Of a stretch of DNA of 14,528 bases, positions 6,296 through 13,618 are shown in pieces. Both the position numbers and the translations under genes were made by a program. Position 1 is the first letter of the stretch; the number at the start of each line of letters is the position of its first letter. Under the pieces are notes generated by a model. It ran no database searches. It saw only the letters and a list, made by a program, of their open reading frames with translations, and was not told the DNA's origin. This DNA is from Pseudomonadota bacterium (GTDB lineage: Bacteria; Pseudomonadota; Alphaproteobacteria; UBA8366; JADFVY01), in NCBI GenBank assembly GCA_015222795.1, contig JADFVY010000455.1, positions 1-14,528 of the forward strand, read 5' to 3'.

Positions 6296-8050
6296 ATGGT
6301 ACGCAAGTTGGCCGCCATACTGGCTGCCGATGTCGTCGGCTACAGCCGGCTCGTCGGGCTGGATGAGGCAGGGACGCTGGCGGCCGTGAAATCCTGCCGG
6401 ACGGAACTGATCGAGCCGTCGGCCACCCGGCATGGTGGACATATCGTCAAGTTAATGGGGGATGGCATTCTGGCCGAATTTCCCAGCGCCGCCGCTGCGG
6501 TCGAATGTGCAAACGACATACAGGCCGGGATGGAGCGGCGCGGTACCGATATCGCAGACGACCGGCGCCTCCTGCTGCGTATAGGCGTCAATCTTGGCGA
6601 TATCGTCTTCGAGGACGGTGATATTTTCGGCGATGGCGTCAATATTGCGGCGCGTCTTGAGGCACGGGCCGACCCCGGCGGTATCCTGATGTCCGGCGCG
6701 GTTTACGATCAGGTCCGGAACAAACTGGATCTCGCGTTTGAGTCCGTCGGCGAACTCGACCTGAAGAATATCGCCGAACCGATACGCGCCTATAAGGTTG
6801 CGGCCGACTCGTCGGTGGCGTCGACGACCCCCTCCGTGAAATCATCCGACGAACCGCTCTTGCCCGACCGGCCCTCGGTCGCGGTACTGCCCTTTGCCAA
6901 TATGAGTGGCGATGCCGATCAGGAATATTTCTCGGACGGCATTACAGAGGACATCATCACCGAGCTTTCCCGCTTCCGGGACCTGTTCGTCATCGCGCGC
7001 AATTCAAGCTTCACCTACAAGGGCCGCGCCGTGAATGTGCGGCAGGTCGGGCGCGAACTCGGCGTCCATTATATTCTGGAAGGTAGTGTCAGGCGCGCCG
7101 GCGATCGGATTCGGGTAACGGCGCAGCTTGTCGATGCCGAGACCGGGCATCATATCTGGGCCGAACGGTATGACCGGCAACTCGAAGATATTTTTGCCGT
7201 CCAGGACGAGTTGACTGAAACGATCGCGGCGACGCTGGAAAGACAAGTAGGGACGGCGGCCCAGCAACGCGCCGCCCGTAAGTCGCCGCAAAATATGCGA
7301 GCCTATGATTTCATTCTGCGCGGACAGGCGATCATCGCCCTTAGCTATCAGGACAACCTGCGCGCCCGGGAACTATATGAGAAAGCGCTTCGACTCGAGC
7401 CCGACAGCGCGCGGGCCTGGGTGTCGCTGGCCAACACGCATATGCTCGATTTCACCAGCGGATGGGGCGAGTCGCCGCGGGATTCTCTCGACGAGGCGTT
7501 GAAGCATGCGCGAAAGGCGGCGCAACTGGACAGCGCCGACAGCTTTCCACAGAGGCTCCTGGGAAACATGTGCGCCATGAAGGGACAGCCTGACGAAGCG
7601 CTGAGTTATGTGCAGCGTGCCTTGCGTCTGAATCCGAATGACGCCCACGCCCACGCCTCGCTTGCCCAGCTTCATACCTATCTGGGGAAACACGATGTGG
7701 CGATCGATGAGATCGCGACGGCAATGCGGCTGAACCCGCACCATCCGTCCTGGTATTTGTGGCATCAAGGATTTGCGTTGGTAATGGCGGGTGACAGTGA
7801 AGCAGCCGTAAAGTCCCTTAAGGAGGCGCTCTCGAAATATTCGGGATTCGTCACCCCGCACAGGCATCTGGCGGTCTGCTATATGCGACTTGGCCGGGAA
7901 AATGAAGCGAATGATGAAGTTGCGGAAATCATCAAACTCGATCCGGCCTATAACCTGAAACGTCTGGCCGAGCGCCTGCCGTTCAAGGATCCGGCCCAGC
8001 GCGACGGCTATCTCGATGATTTGCGCCACGCCGGCGTGCCCGAAGAGTGA
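6296..8050 (+). CDS. Class III adenylate cyclase fused to TolB/FlgO-like domain and TPRs
   Basis: 584 residues, predicted cytoplasmic, making cAMP from ATP. The N-terminal class III cyclase domain (about 1-168) keeps the expected residues: metal-binding D12 (AADVVGYSRL) and D56 (KLMGDGILAEF), adenine-specifying K52 and D109 (GDIFGDGVN), and transition-state N116 and R120 (VNIAARLEA). A Ser/Thr/Pro-containing linker (about 171-190) has no membrane helix. A TolB/FlgO-like domain follows (about 191-315, SVAVLPFANMSGD, then YILEGSVRRAGDRIRVTAQL and HIWAERYDR), then several TPR units to the C-terminus (about 330-560, e.g. LYEKALRLEPDSARAWVSLA). An in-frame TTG at 6269 would add nine residues, but the ATG at 6296 starts the protein as relatives do (MVRKLAAILAADVVGYSRL), with AGG about 8 bases before it. 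The architecture is known in Alphaproteobacteria. TPRs probably sense or dock a partner. hisZ starts 87 bases downstream. Confidence 0.93.
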   Translation: MVRKLAAILAADVVGYSRLVGLDEAGTLAAVKSCRTELIEPSATRHGGHIVKLMGDGILAEFPSAAAAVECANDIQAGMERRGTDIADDRRLLLRIGVNLGDIVFEDGDIFGDGVNIAARLEARADPGGILMSGAVYDQVRNKLDLAFESVGELDLKNIAEPIRAYKVAADSSVASTTPSVKSSDEPLLPDRPSVAVLPFANMSGDADQEYFSDGITEDIITELSRFRDLFVIARNSSFTYKGRAVNVRQVGRELGVHYILEGSVRRAGDRIRVTAQLVDAETGHHIWAERYDRQLEDIFAVQDELTETIAATLERQVGTAAQQRAARKSPQNMRAYDFILRGQAIIALSYQDNLRARELYEKALRLEPDSARAWVSLANTHMLDFTSGWGESPRDSLDEALKHARKAAQLDSADSFPQRLLGNMCAMKGQPDEALSYVQRALRLNPNDAHAHASLAQLHTYLGKHDVAIDEIATAMRLNPHHPSWYLWHQGFALVMAGDSEAAVKSLKEALSKYSGFVTPHRHLAVCYMRLGRENEANDEVAEIIKLDPAYNLKRLAERLPFKDPAQRDGYLDDLRHAGVPEE

Positions 8051-8061
8051 CATCGCGTCCC

Positions 8062-8090
8062 TTGCCCCGGCGCGCTAAAAGCTGTATCTC
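8062..8090 (+). promoter_or_regulatory. Possible promoter of hisZ-purA
   Basis: TTGCCC (8062-8067) and TATCTC (8085-8090) are spaced by exactly 17 bases and lie about 48 bases before the hisZ ATG. Both boxes are partial matches. It is offered because the 87-base gap between the cyclase gene and hisZ is large enough for a promoter and holds no better candidate. Confidence 0.25.
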
Positions 8091-8137
8091 ACGGCGGGCT
8101 GTTTTTAGGATCGCGACGGAACCACAGCGAACCCACC

Positions 8138-9301
8138 ATGAATGACTCTACCAAAAAGGCTTTGCTGCCCGATGGGCTGCGCGACGTGCTGCCGCCGGAT
8201 GCGGCGCATGAGGCGGCGGTTGCGGCGCGGCTTGTGGGCGCCTTCGCGGCGCGTGGATACCAGCGCGTCGACCCGCCGCTGGTGGAATTCGAGGATTCGC
8301 TGTTGGACGGCGCCGGCCAGGCGATGGCGACCGGCACCTTCCGCCTGATGGACCCGGTCAGCCAGCGCATGATGGGGGTGCGCGCCGATATGACGATCCA
8401 GGTCGCGCGCATCGCCGCGACAAGGCTGGCCAACGCGCCCAGGCCGCTTCGTCTTGCCTATGCCGGCAATGTGCTGCGGGTCAGGGGCAGCCAGCTTCGC
8501 CCCGAGCGCCAGTTCATGCAGGCCGGCGTCGAGATCGTTGGGCCCGAGGAAGCCGCGGCGGATGCCGAGATTATCCTGCTGGCCACGGATGCGCTGGGCG
8601 AGGCGGGTGTCGAAAATCTTTCCGTTGATATCAATCTGCCGACGCTGATCCCCGCGCTCTGCCGCGCCCTGGACCTGGACGAGGAAACCCAGGTCGCGCT
8701 GCGCGAGGCACTCGACAGCAAGGATGCGGCGGCCGTGGCGGTGGCGGGCGGACAGGCGGCGGAGTGGCTGGGGGCGCTATTGCGGGCGACCGGCCCGGTC
8801 GATAAGGCGCTGGCGGCGCTCAAGGCGCTAAATCTGCCAGCCAAGGCGTCGGCGGAATGCGACAGGCTGGAAGAGGTCGTCGGGTTGATCCGCGCGGCGG
8901 CGCCGGACTTGACCCTTACCGTCGATCCGGTTGAACATCGCGGCTTCGAATATCAGACCGGCCTCAGCTTCACTGTCTTCGCCCGCGGCGTGCGCGGCGA
9001 GATGGGCCGCGGCGGGCGTTATCACGTGACAGGCAACGGCGAGCCGGCGACCGGCTTCTCGCTGTTCCTGGATAGTGTTTTGCGGGCCCTGCCGCATCCT
9101 GGCAACGGGCGCAGCCTCTATCTGCCGTATGGCACGGACGCCGCTCGTGGCGCCGCGCTCCGCGCCGAGGGCTGGGTCACCGTCGCGGGCCTGACCCCCG
9201 AATCCGACCCGGCCGCCGAGGCGTGGCGGCTGGGCTGCACCCATATCCCGCGGGACAATGAAATCGCCGAACTCGGCGGTAGTTCCGATAATTCTAACTG
9301 A
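8138..9301 (+). CDS. hisZ: ATP phosphoribosyltransferase regulatory subunit HisZ
   Basis: 387-residue paralogue of the histidyl-tRNA synthetase catalytic core that has lost aminoacylation. It binds the short form of HisG to make an active, histidine-inhibited ATP phosphoribosyltransferase, the first step of histidine synthesis. Seen here: the N-terminal LLPDGLRDVLPPDAAHEAAV stretch, class II motif-2-like region (RLAYAGNVLRVRG with RPERQFMQAGVEIVG, about residues 107-133), and a C-terminal glycine-rich stretch GEMGRGGRYHVTG replacing the synthetase motif 3 area. No anticodon-binding domain is apparent, as expected. Its presence predicts a short hisG elsewhere; none is in the window. The ATG is 87 bases after the cyclase gene; the ribosome site is weak. 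purA starts 12 bases after the hisZ stop, with its ribosome site overlapping that stop, so the pair is translated from one message. HisZ versus true HisS: HisZ is much better supported by length and ending. Confidence 0.93.
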   Translation: MNDSTKKALLPDGLRDVLPPDAAHEAAVAARLVGAFAARGYQRVDPPLVEFEDSLLDGAGQAMATGTFRLMDPVSQRMMGVRADMTIQVARIAATRLANAPRPLRLAYAGNVLRVRGSQLRPERQFMQAGVEIVGPEEAAADAEIILLATDALGEAGVENLSVDINLPTLIPALCRALDLDEETQVALREALDSKDAAAVAVAGGQAAEWLGALLRATGPVDKALAALKALNLPAKASAECDRLEEVVGLIRAAAPDLTLTVDPVEHRGFEYQTGLSFTVFARGVRGEMGRGGRYHVTGNGEPATGFSLFLDSVLRALPHPGNGRSLYLPYGTDAARGAALRAEGWVTVAGLTPESDPAAEAWRLGCTHIPRDNEIAELGGSSDNSN

Positions 9302-9313
9302 GGTCACAACGCA

Positions 9314-10606
9314 ATGAGCAATGTGGTGGTCGTCGGCTCGCAATGGGGCGACGAGGGCAAGGGAAAGATCGTCGATTGGCTCAGTGAGCGGGCCGAATAT
9401 GTCGTGCGCTATCAGGGCGGGCACAATGCCGGGCATACCTTGGTCATCGACGGCAAGACCTACAAGCTGAGCCTGTTGCCGTCGGGCATCGTGCGCGAGG
9501 GCAAGATGTCGATCATCGGCAACGGCGTGGTGGTCGATCCCTGGGCGCTGCTGGACGAAATCGAGCGCGCCCGTGAGCTCGGCGTGGACGTGTCGCCCGC
9601 CCGGCTGAAGCTGGCCGAAAACGCGCCGCTGATCCTGCCGCTGCATCGCGAGCTCGACCAGGCGCGCGAAGCCTCCAATACGATCAAGAAGATCGGCACC
9701 ACCGGGCGCGGCATCGGACCGGCCTATGAGGACAAGGTGGCGCGGCGCGCCATCCGGGTCTGCGACCTGGCTGACCGCAAGGCGCTGGAGGCCAAAATCG
9801 ACCGCCTGCTGGCTCATCATAATGTTCTCAAGCGCGGCATGGGTCTGCCCGAGGTTGACCGCAAGAAGCTGCTGGATTTGCTGCTGGAGATAGCGCCGCG
9901 CATCCTGCCTTATGCGGCCAGCGTCTGGCAGGAGCTGGACCGCGCCCACAAGGCCGGCCGGCGTATCCTGTTCGAGGGCGCGCAGGGTTTTCTGCTGGAT
10001 ATAGACCACGGCACCTATCCTTTCGTCACCTCGTCGAACACAGTGTCGGGCGCGGCCGCCGCGGGGTCTGGCATGGGGCCGGGCAAGCTGGGTTATGTGC
10101 TGGGCATCACCAAGGCCTATACCACGCGCGTCGGCGAGGGACCCTTCCCGACCGAACTGGAAGACGAGATCGGCCAGACGCTGGGTGAGCGCGGGCATGA
10201 GTTCGGCACGGTCACGGGGCGCAAGCGCCGCTGCGGCTGGTTCGACGCGGTGCTGGTGCGCCAGGCGGTCAAGATCGGCGGTATCAATGGCATCGCGCTG
10301 ACCAAGCTGGACGTGCTGGACGGCATGGATGAACTGAAGGTCTGCATCGGCTATCGCGTGCATGGCCAGGAATACGATTACTTTCCCGCTTCCATGGCCG
10401 ACCAGGCGGTGGCCGAGCCGATCTACCAGACCATGGAAGGCTGGAGCGAGAGCACCGAAGGCGCGCGCTCCTGGGCCGACCTGCCGGCCACGGCGGTAAA
10501 ATATATCCGCCGCATCGAGGAGTTGATCGAGGCCCCGGTGGCGATGGTATCGACCAGCCCGGAACGCGACGACACCATCCTGGTGAAGGATCCGTTCGAG
10601 GGTTAA
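9314..10606 (+). CDS. purA: Adenylosuccinate synthetase
   Basis: 430-residue cytoplasmic enzyme joining IMP and aspartate with GTP hydrolysis to give adenylosuccinate, the first committed step from IMP to AMP. The P-loop-like GSQWGDEGKGK spans residues 8-18, with catalytic D13 and H41 (GGHNAGH) at the same numbers as in the E. coli protein. IMP-site motifs GTTGRGIGPAYEDK and EGAQGFLLDIDHGTYPFVTSS are intact, as are TGRKRRCGWFDAV and the closing STSPERDDTI. Length is normal for the family. GAGGT at 9300-9304, overlapping the hisZ stop, is a good ribosome site 9 bases before the ATG, so translation is likely coupled to hisZ. HisZ-HisG uses ATP in histidine synthesis and the pathway returns AICAR to purine synthesis, which may explain the pairing with purA (inference). 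Confidence 0.98.
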   Translation: MSNVVVVGSQWGDEGKGKIVDWLSERAEYVVRYQGGHNAGHTLVIDGKTYKLSLLPSGIVREGKMSIIGNGVVVDPWALLDEIERARELGVDVSPARLKLAENAPLILPLHRELDQAREASNTIKKIGTTGRGIGPAYEDKVARRAIRVCDLADRKALEAKIDRLLAHHNVLKRGMGLPEVDRKKLLDLLLEIAPRILPYAASVWQELDRAHKAGRRILFEGAQGFLLDIDHGTYPFVTSSNTVSGAAAAGSGMGPGKLGYVLGITKAYTTRVGEGPFPTELEDEIGQTLGERGHEFGTVTGRKRRCGWFDAVLVRQAVKIGGINGIALTKLDVLDGMDELKVCIGYRVHGQEYDYFPASMADQAVAEPIYQTMEGWSESTEGARSWADLPATAVKYIRRIEELIEAPVAMVSTSPERDDTILVKDPFEG

Positions 10607-10631
10607 GGCTACCCAAAACCTGTTTCGCTGG

Positions 10632-10647
10632 CCCCGTTTTCGCGGGG
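10632..10647 (+). terminator. Small GC hairpin after purA, weak terminator candidate
   Basis: CCCCG (10632-10636) pairs with CGGGG (10643-10647) around a 6-base loop, 26 bases after the purA stop. There is no T-run after it, only a mixed T/A-rich stretch (10654-10661), so it is at best a weak or factor-assisted terminator. It could also be an mRNA end-protecting hairpin before the VOC gene. Confidence 0.3.
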
Positions 10648-10675
10648 ATGCGCTTTATATTGTCAGGAGACTATT

Positions 10676-11095
10676 ATGAGCAATGTATTTCATGTCGCTT
10701 TTCCCGTGCGCGACATCGCCGAGACCCGGCGTTTTTATGGCGAAACCCTGGGATGCGGCGAAGGCCGTAGCGCCGATTCCTGGGTCGATTTCGATCTCTA
10801 CGGCCATCAGGTGGTCGCCCATCTCGATACCGCCATGCGCGATGCCGTGGCCGTGCGCAACCCGGTCGACGGCCATAACGTGCCGGTACCGCATTTCGGC
10901 GTGGTGCTGGACTGGGACGAATGGCACAAGCTGGCCGACCGCCTGAAGGCCGCCGGCGCCGAATTCGTCATCGAGCCCTATATCCGCTTCGAAGGAGAAA
11001 CCGGCGAGCAGGCCACCATGTTCTTGCTGGACCCGTCGGGCAACGCGCTGGAATTTAAATCCTTCAAGGACATGAGCCAGCTCTTCGCGGCGTAG
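10676..11095 (+). CDS. Small VOC-superfamily (glyoxalase/dioxygenase-fold) protein
   Basis: 139 residues covering one vicinal-oxygen-chelate domain of two beta-alpha-beta-beta-beta units. The first unit begins VFHVAFPVRDIAETRRFYGETLG and the second VPHFGVVLDWDEWHKLADRL. The fold closes with FLLDPSGNALEFKSF, the classic end of this family. Likely metal ligands are H6, H73 and E126, with H49 a further candidate. The substrate is not evident; members include glyoxalases, extradiol dioxygenases, isomerases and resistance proteins, so no reaction is assigned. A strong AGGAGA ribosome site (10665-10670) is 5 bases before the ATG. It lies 69 bases after purA behind a small hairpin, so it may be expressed by read-through or from its own promoter. 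It converges on the leftward gene at 11138 across a 42-base gap where I see no terminator. Confidence 0.85.
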   Translation: MSNVFHVAFPVRDIAETRRFYGETLGCGEGRSADSWVDFDLYGHQVVAHLDTAMRDAVAVRNPVDGHNVPVPHFGVVLDWDEWHKLADRLKAAGAEFVIEPYIRFEGETGEQATMFLLDPSGNALEFKSFKDMSQLFAA

Positions 11096-11137
11096 GAAGA
11101 AGGCAGGTCAGGACGTTGCGAGGCCGCTCGGTTCCGG

Positions 11138-11506
11138 CTATTCCTGGCCGTCTATCCGCTCGCCCTTGCCGTACCTGGCGACCACCTCGATCTTCCCCGC
11201 GATGTGCCGGTTGAATTCCGCCAGTTCCCCGGCGGGCACCCACAATTCCTTGTGCGCCTCGCCACCGGCCAGTTCGACGTCGTAGCGGGCGGCGAAGGCG
11301 TCGTCTATTTCGAAGCGGGTAACATAGCCGCTGAATCCCGCATCCTCGCGGGTGGAGTTCCAGTCGCGGGCGATCTTTTCGGCGTAGTCGAAAGTCAGCA
11401 CGGGATAGAAGATTGGCTGGTCGGGCAGGCGCGGCGGCCATGCCTTCCAATCGGATTCGGCGACCAGCGCCAGCTCCTTCGGGCCGGTGGGGCGATAGAG
11501 GATCAT
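11138..11506 (-). CDS. Small protein of the ADP-ribosylation/crystallin J1-labelled family
   Basis: 122 residues beginning MILYRPTGPKELALV, with core stretches WPPRLPDQPIFYPVL, AEKIARDWN, SGYVTRFEID and HKELWVPAGELAEFN, ending in a KIEVVARYGKG strand. Similar short proteins are commonly labelled ADP-ribosylation/crystallin J1; that name is historical and does not show an enzymatic role, so I assign no function. The frame is open upstream to 11674 (178 residues), but the extra N-terminus runs antisense-frame through the rpoH terminator and rpoH end with an arginine- and serine-rich, shadow-like composition. The ATG at 11506 is therefore chosen; AAGG lies 8 bases before it (minus strand, 11515-11518). 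The 52-base gap to rpoH is largely filled by an intrinsic terminator, so the gene's promoter is unclear. Confidence 0.75.
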   Translation of the reverse strand: MILYRPTGPKELALVAESDWKAWPPRLPDQPIFYPVLTFDYAEKIARDWNSTREDAGFSGYVTRFEIDDAFAARYDVELAGGEAHKELWVPAGELAEFNRHIAGKIEVVARYGKGERIDGQE

Positions 11507-11520
11507 TTCGGAGGCCTTGG

Positions 11521-11556
11521 ATAAAGAAAGGGGGAAGGGGTTTCCCCCCCTTCCCC
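11521..11556 (-). terminator. Intrinsic terminator of rpoH
   Basis: GGGGAAGGGG (11531-11540) and CCCCTTCCCC (11547-11556) form a perfect 10-bp stem with a 6-base loop. Reading leftward, the stem is followed at once by CTTTCTTTAT (11530-11521), a slightly interrupted U-tract. It starts 2 bases past the rpoH stop codon, which fits a rho-independent terminator for rpoH (and rluD read-through). Confidence 0.85.
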
Positions 11557-11558
11557 GA

Positions 11559-12452
11559 TTACGCAAACTCGCTGATCGGCAGACGCTGCTCACGCGCGGC
11601 GTTGCGCATGTTTTTTTGCAGTTTTTCGAAGGCGCGGACCTCAATCTGGCGCACCCGCTCGCGGCTGATGTCATAGACCTTGCTGAGGTCCTCCAGCGTC
11701 ACCGGATCGTCCTTCAGGCGGCGCTCGGTCAGGATATGGCGCTCGCGCTCGTTCAGGGTGCTCATGGCGTCGGTCAGCAGCGCGCGGCGCTTGTCCATTT
11801 CGTCCGCCTCGGCGATCACGACTTCCTGATTGTCGGACTCGTCCTTCAGCCAATCCATCCATTCGCCGTCGCCGTCCTGACGCAAGGGTGCGTTCAGCGA
11901 ATGATCGCCGCCGGAAAGGCGCCGGTTCATGCTGACGACGTCCTTCTCGCTGACGCCCAGCGTGGTGGCGATCTTCTCGACGCTTTCGGGCGGCATGTCG
12001 CCATCGTCGATCTCGCGCAACTGACCCTTCAGCCGGCGCAGATTGAAGAACAGCTTCTTCTGCGCGGCCGTGGTGCCCATTTTCACCAGCGACCAGCTAT
12101 GCAGGATATATTCCTGGATCGAGGCGCGAATCCACCACATGGCGTAGGTCGCCAGGCGGAAGCCGCGCTCGGGATCGAAACGCTTGACCGCCTGCATCAT
12201 GCCGACATTGCCTTCCGAGATCAGCTCGGCGACCGGCAGCCCATAGCCGCGGTAGCCCATGGCGATCTTGGCCACCAGCCGCAAATGGCTGGTCACCATG
12301 CGCGAGGCGGCTTCGGAATCGTCATGCTCCCGCCAGGCCTTGGCGAGCATATATTCCTCTTCCGGCTGCAGCATCGGGAATTTCCTGATTTCCTGCAGAT
12401 AACGCTGAAGGTTGCCCTCGGGGCTGACGACGATACTTGGTACGGATGCCAT
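11559..12452 (-). CDS. rpoH: Heat-shock RNA polymerase sigma factor RpoH (sigma-32)
   Basis: 297-residue sigma factor directing RNA polymerase to heat-shock promoters. Region 1.2 begins near LQRYLQEIRKFPML (about 15-28). Region 2 includes MVTSHLRLVAKIAMGYRGYGLP and ISEGNVGMMQAVKRFDPERG, then ATYAMWWIRASIQEYIL (region 2.4). The RpoH box QKKLFFNLRRLK (about 130-141) separates it from primary sigma factors. Region 4.2 ends in EDLSKVYDISRERVRQIEVRAFEKL, a helix-turn-helix for the -35 box. Length is normal. An AAGGAG ribosome site sits 11 bases before the ATG (minus strand). rluD lies upstream, 164 bases away on the same strand, and a strong terminator follows directly. RpoH is usually controlled at translation or by chaperone-driven turnover; the short upstream GGCCC/GGGCC inverted repeat (12491-12515) could fold in the leader, but no thermosensor is recognisable. 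Alphaproteobacteria can hold several rpoH copies; which one this is cannot be told. Confidence 0.96.
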   Translation of the reverse strand: MASVPSIVVSPEGNLQRYLQEIRKFPMLQPEEEYMLAKAWREHDDSEAASRMVTSHLRLVAKIAMGYRGYGLPVAELISEGNVGMMQAVKRFDPERGFRLATYAMWWIRASIQEYILHSWSLVKMGTTAAQKKLFFNLRRLKGQLREIDDGDMPPESVEKIATTLGVSEKDVVSMNRRLSGGDHSLNAPLRQDGDGEWMDWLKDESDNQEVVIAEADEMDKRRALLTDAMSTLNERERHILTERRLKDDPVTLEDLSKVYDISRERVRQIEVRAFEKLQKNMRNAAREQRLPISEFA

Positions 12453-12616
12453 GACGTGGCTGTCTCCTTAGCTGTTCGGTCCGACGTTTAGGCCCTGACC
12501 ATGGCCATTCGGGCCGCGGCGGGCTTTTTATGTTTTTCTAATGTAGGGCGGATATTCTGACTTCCCCTCCGACCTCCACCCGCGAACAAATGCGGTACAC
12601 TCTATATAGGTAGCCA
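12453..12616 (-). other. rluD-rpoH intergenic region with rpoH leader
   Basis: 164 bases that should hold the rpoH promoter, unless it is read from rluD. I find no convincing -35/-10 pair and no sigma-32 type promoter. An inverted repeat GGCCC (12491-12495) / GGGCC (12511-12515) lies about 40-60 bases upstream of the rpoH start codon and could form a 5-bp stem. An A-rich run on the minus strand (12526-12540) lies just upstream of it. Confidence 0.3.
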
Positions 12617-13594
12617 TCATATGGATTCCAAGATGTCGCACAGCGATTTCATATCATTGGGCAATTCACTCTCGAAACTAAGCATTTCCTTGCTTTCCGG
12701 ATGCTTGAAGGCCAGCAGCCTTGCATGCAGGGCCTGGCGGTGGAAACCGCGCATCGCCTCCACGACGTTATCAGGCAGCCCCTTGACCCGCGCCTTCGTG
12801 GCCCGGCCATAGAGTGGGTCGCCGACCAGCGGATACCCGAGATGGGTCATATGCACCCGTACCTGATGCGTTCGCCCGGTCTCCAGCCGGCATTCAACGA
12901 GGCTCGCCCAGACCCCGTAGCGTTTCACGATCCGGTAGTTGGTGGCGGCGGGCTTGCCCTTGCCTTCCGGCACGATCGCCATCTTCTTCCGGTGCCGCGG
13001 GTCGCGACCTATATTGCCCTCGATTCGGCCCTGGCTGGGCATCGGCATGCCCCAGACCAACGCCAGATAGGCGCGCTCCGCCGTGCGTTTCTCGAACTGG
13101 CGCGACAGCGCGTGATGGGCGAGGTCGGTCTTGGCCGCCACCATGACGCCGCTGGTGCCCTTGTCCAGCCGATGCACGATGCCCGGGCGGCGCACGCCCC
13201 CGATTCCTGACAGACTATCCCCGCAATGGGCGATCAGCGCATTGACCAAGGTCAAATCCAGGTTTCCTGGCGCGGGATGAACCACCAGTCCGGCTTGCTT
13301 ATCGATCACGATCAGCTCGGAATCCTCATAAAGGATATCGAGCGGGATTTCCTGTCCCTCGGGCTCGCAGGGCGCGGCTTCCGGCACCTGCGTGGTGAAG
13401 GTCTGTCCGGGTTTGACCCGGTATGACGGCTCGGTTATGGTCGCGCCGTCGCCGCTTACCCGGCCTTCCTCGATCAACGCCTTCAGGCGGGTGCGGGAAA
13501 AATCGGGATGGCGCGCGGCCAGGACGCGGTCGAGCCTCTGCCCGGCCTCGGCCTCTTCAATTCTGTGGTTTAACATTTCCGCTGGCGCCGTCAT
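12617..13594 (-). CDS. rluD: 23S rRNA pseudouridine synthase of the RluD/RluA family
   Basis: 325 residues. An S4 RNA-binding domain occupies about 18-70 (QRLDRVLAARHPDFSRTRLKAL). The RluA-type catalytic domain follows, with GIVHRLDKGTSGVMV around catalytic D144, then RAYLALVWG, and the closing LETGRTHQVRVHMTHLGYPLVGDPLYG. RluD makes pseudouridines in helix 69 of 23S rRNA (1911, 1915, 1917 in E. coli). The S4 domain and single-gene position next to rpoH favour RluD over RluA or RluC, though position specificity is inferred. The open frame extends to 13975 (452 residues), but that part is antisense to the divergent small gene and is not sigma- or S4-like. The ATG at 13594 is chosen. An alternative ATG at 13576 starts six codons later; neither has a clear ribosome site. 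The divergent gene starts only 24 bases away. Confidence 0.92.
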   Translation of the reverse strand: MTAPAEMLNHRIEEAEAGQRLDRVLAARHPDFSRTRLKALIEEGRVSGDGATITEPSYRVKPGQTFTTQVPEAAPCEPEGQEIPLDILYEDSELIVIDKQAGLVVHPAPGNLDLTLVNALIAHCGDSLSGIGGVRRPGIVHRLDKGTSGVMVAAKTDLAHHALSRQFEKRTAERAYLALVWGMPMPSQGRIEGNIGRDPRHRKKMAIVPEGKGKPAATNYRIVKRYGVWASLVECRLETGRTHQVRVHMTHLGYPLVGDPLYGRATKARVKGLPDNVVEAMRGFHRQALHARLLAFKHPESKEMLSFESELPNDMKSLCDILESI

Positions 13595-13618
13595 TTCGGG
13601 CCGATACTGGGCAAATTC

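Noticed and set aside
8064..8106. Terminator-like GCCC/GGGC arms before a T-run after the cyclase gene
   Set aside because: Only four clean base pairs over a long loop; too weak to call, although the TTTTT at 8102-8106 is real.
8828..10363. 511-codon open frame antisense to hisZ and purA
   Set aside because: Mirror of two conserved genes, low-complexity His/Gln/Arg/Ala composition, spans their junction; a typical high-GC shadow.
11507..11674. N-terminal extension of the small gene downstream of rpoH
   Set aside because: It would run through the rpoH terminator and rpoH end; its composition is shadow-like and relatives start near MILYRP.
11517..12491. 324-codon rightward open frame opposite rpoH
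   Set aside because: Fully antisense to rpoH, which has all sigma regions; the composition mirrors rpoH codons and it begins inside the rpoH terminator.
12511..12537. GC-rich stretch followed by a T-rich run on the plus strand, terminator-like
   Set aside because: No proper inverted repeat abuts the T-run and no rightward gene ends here.
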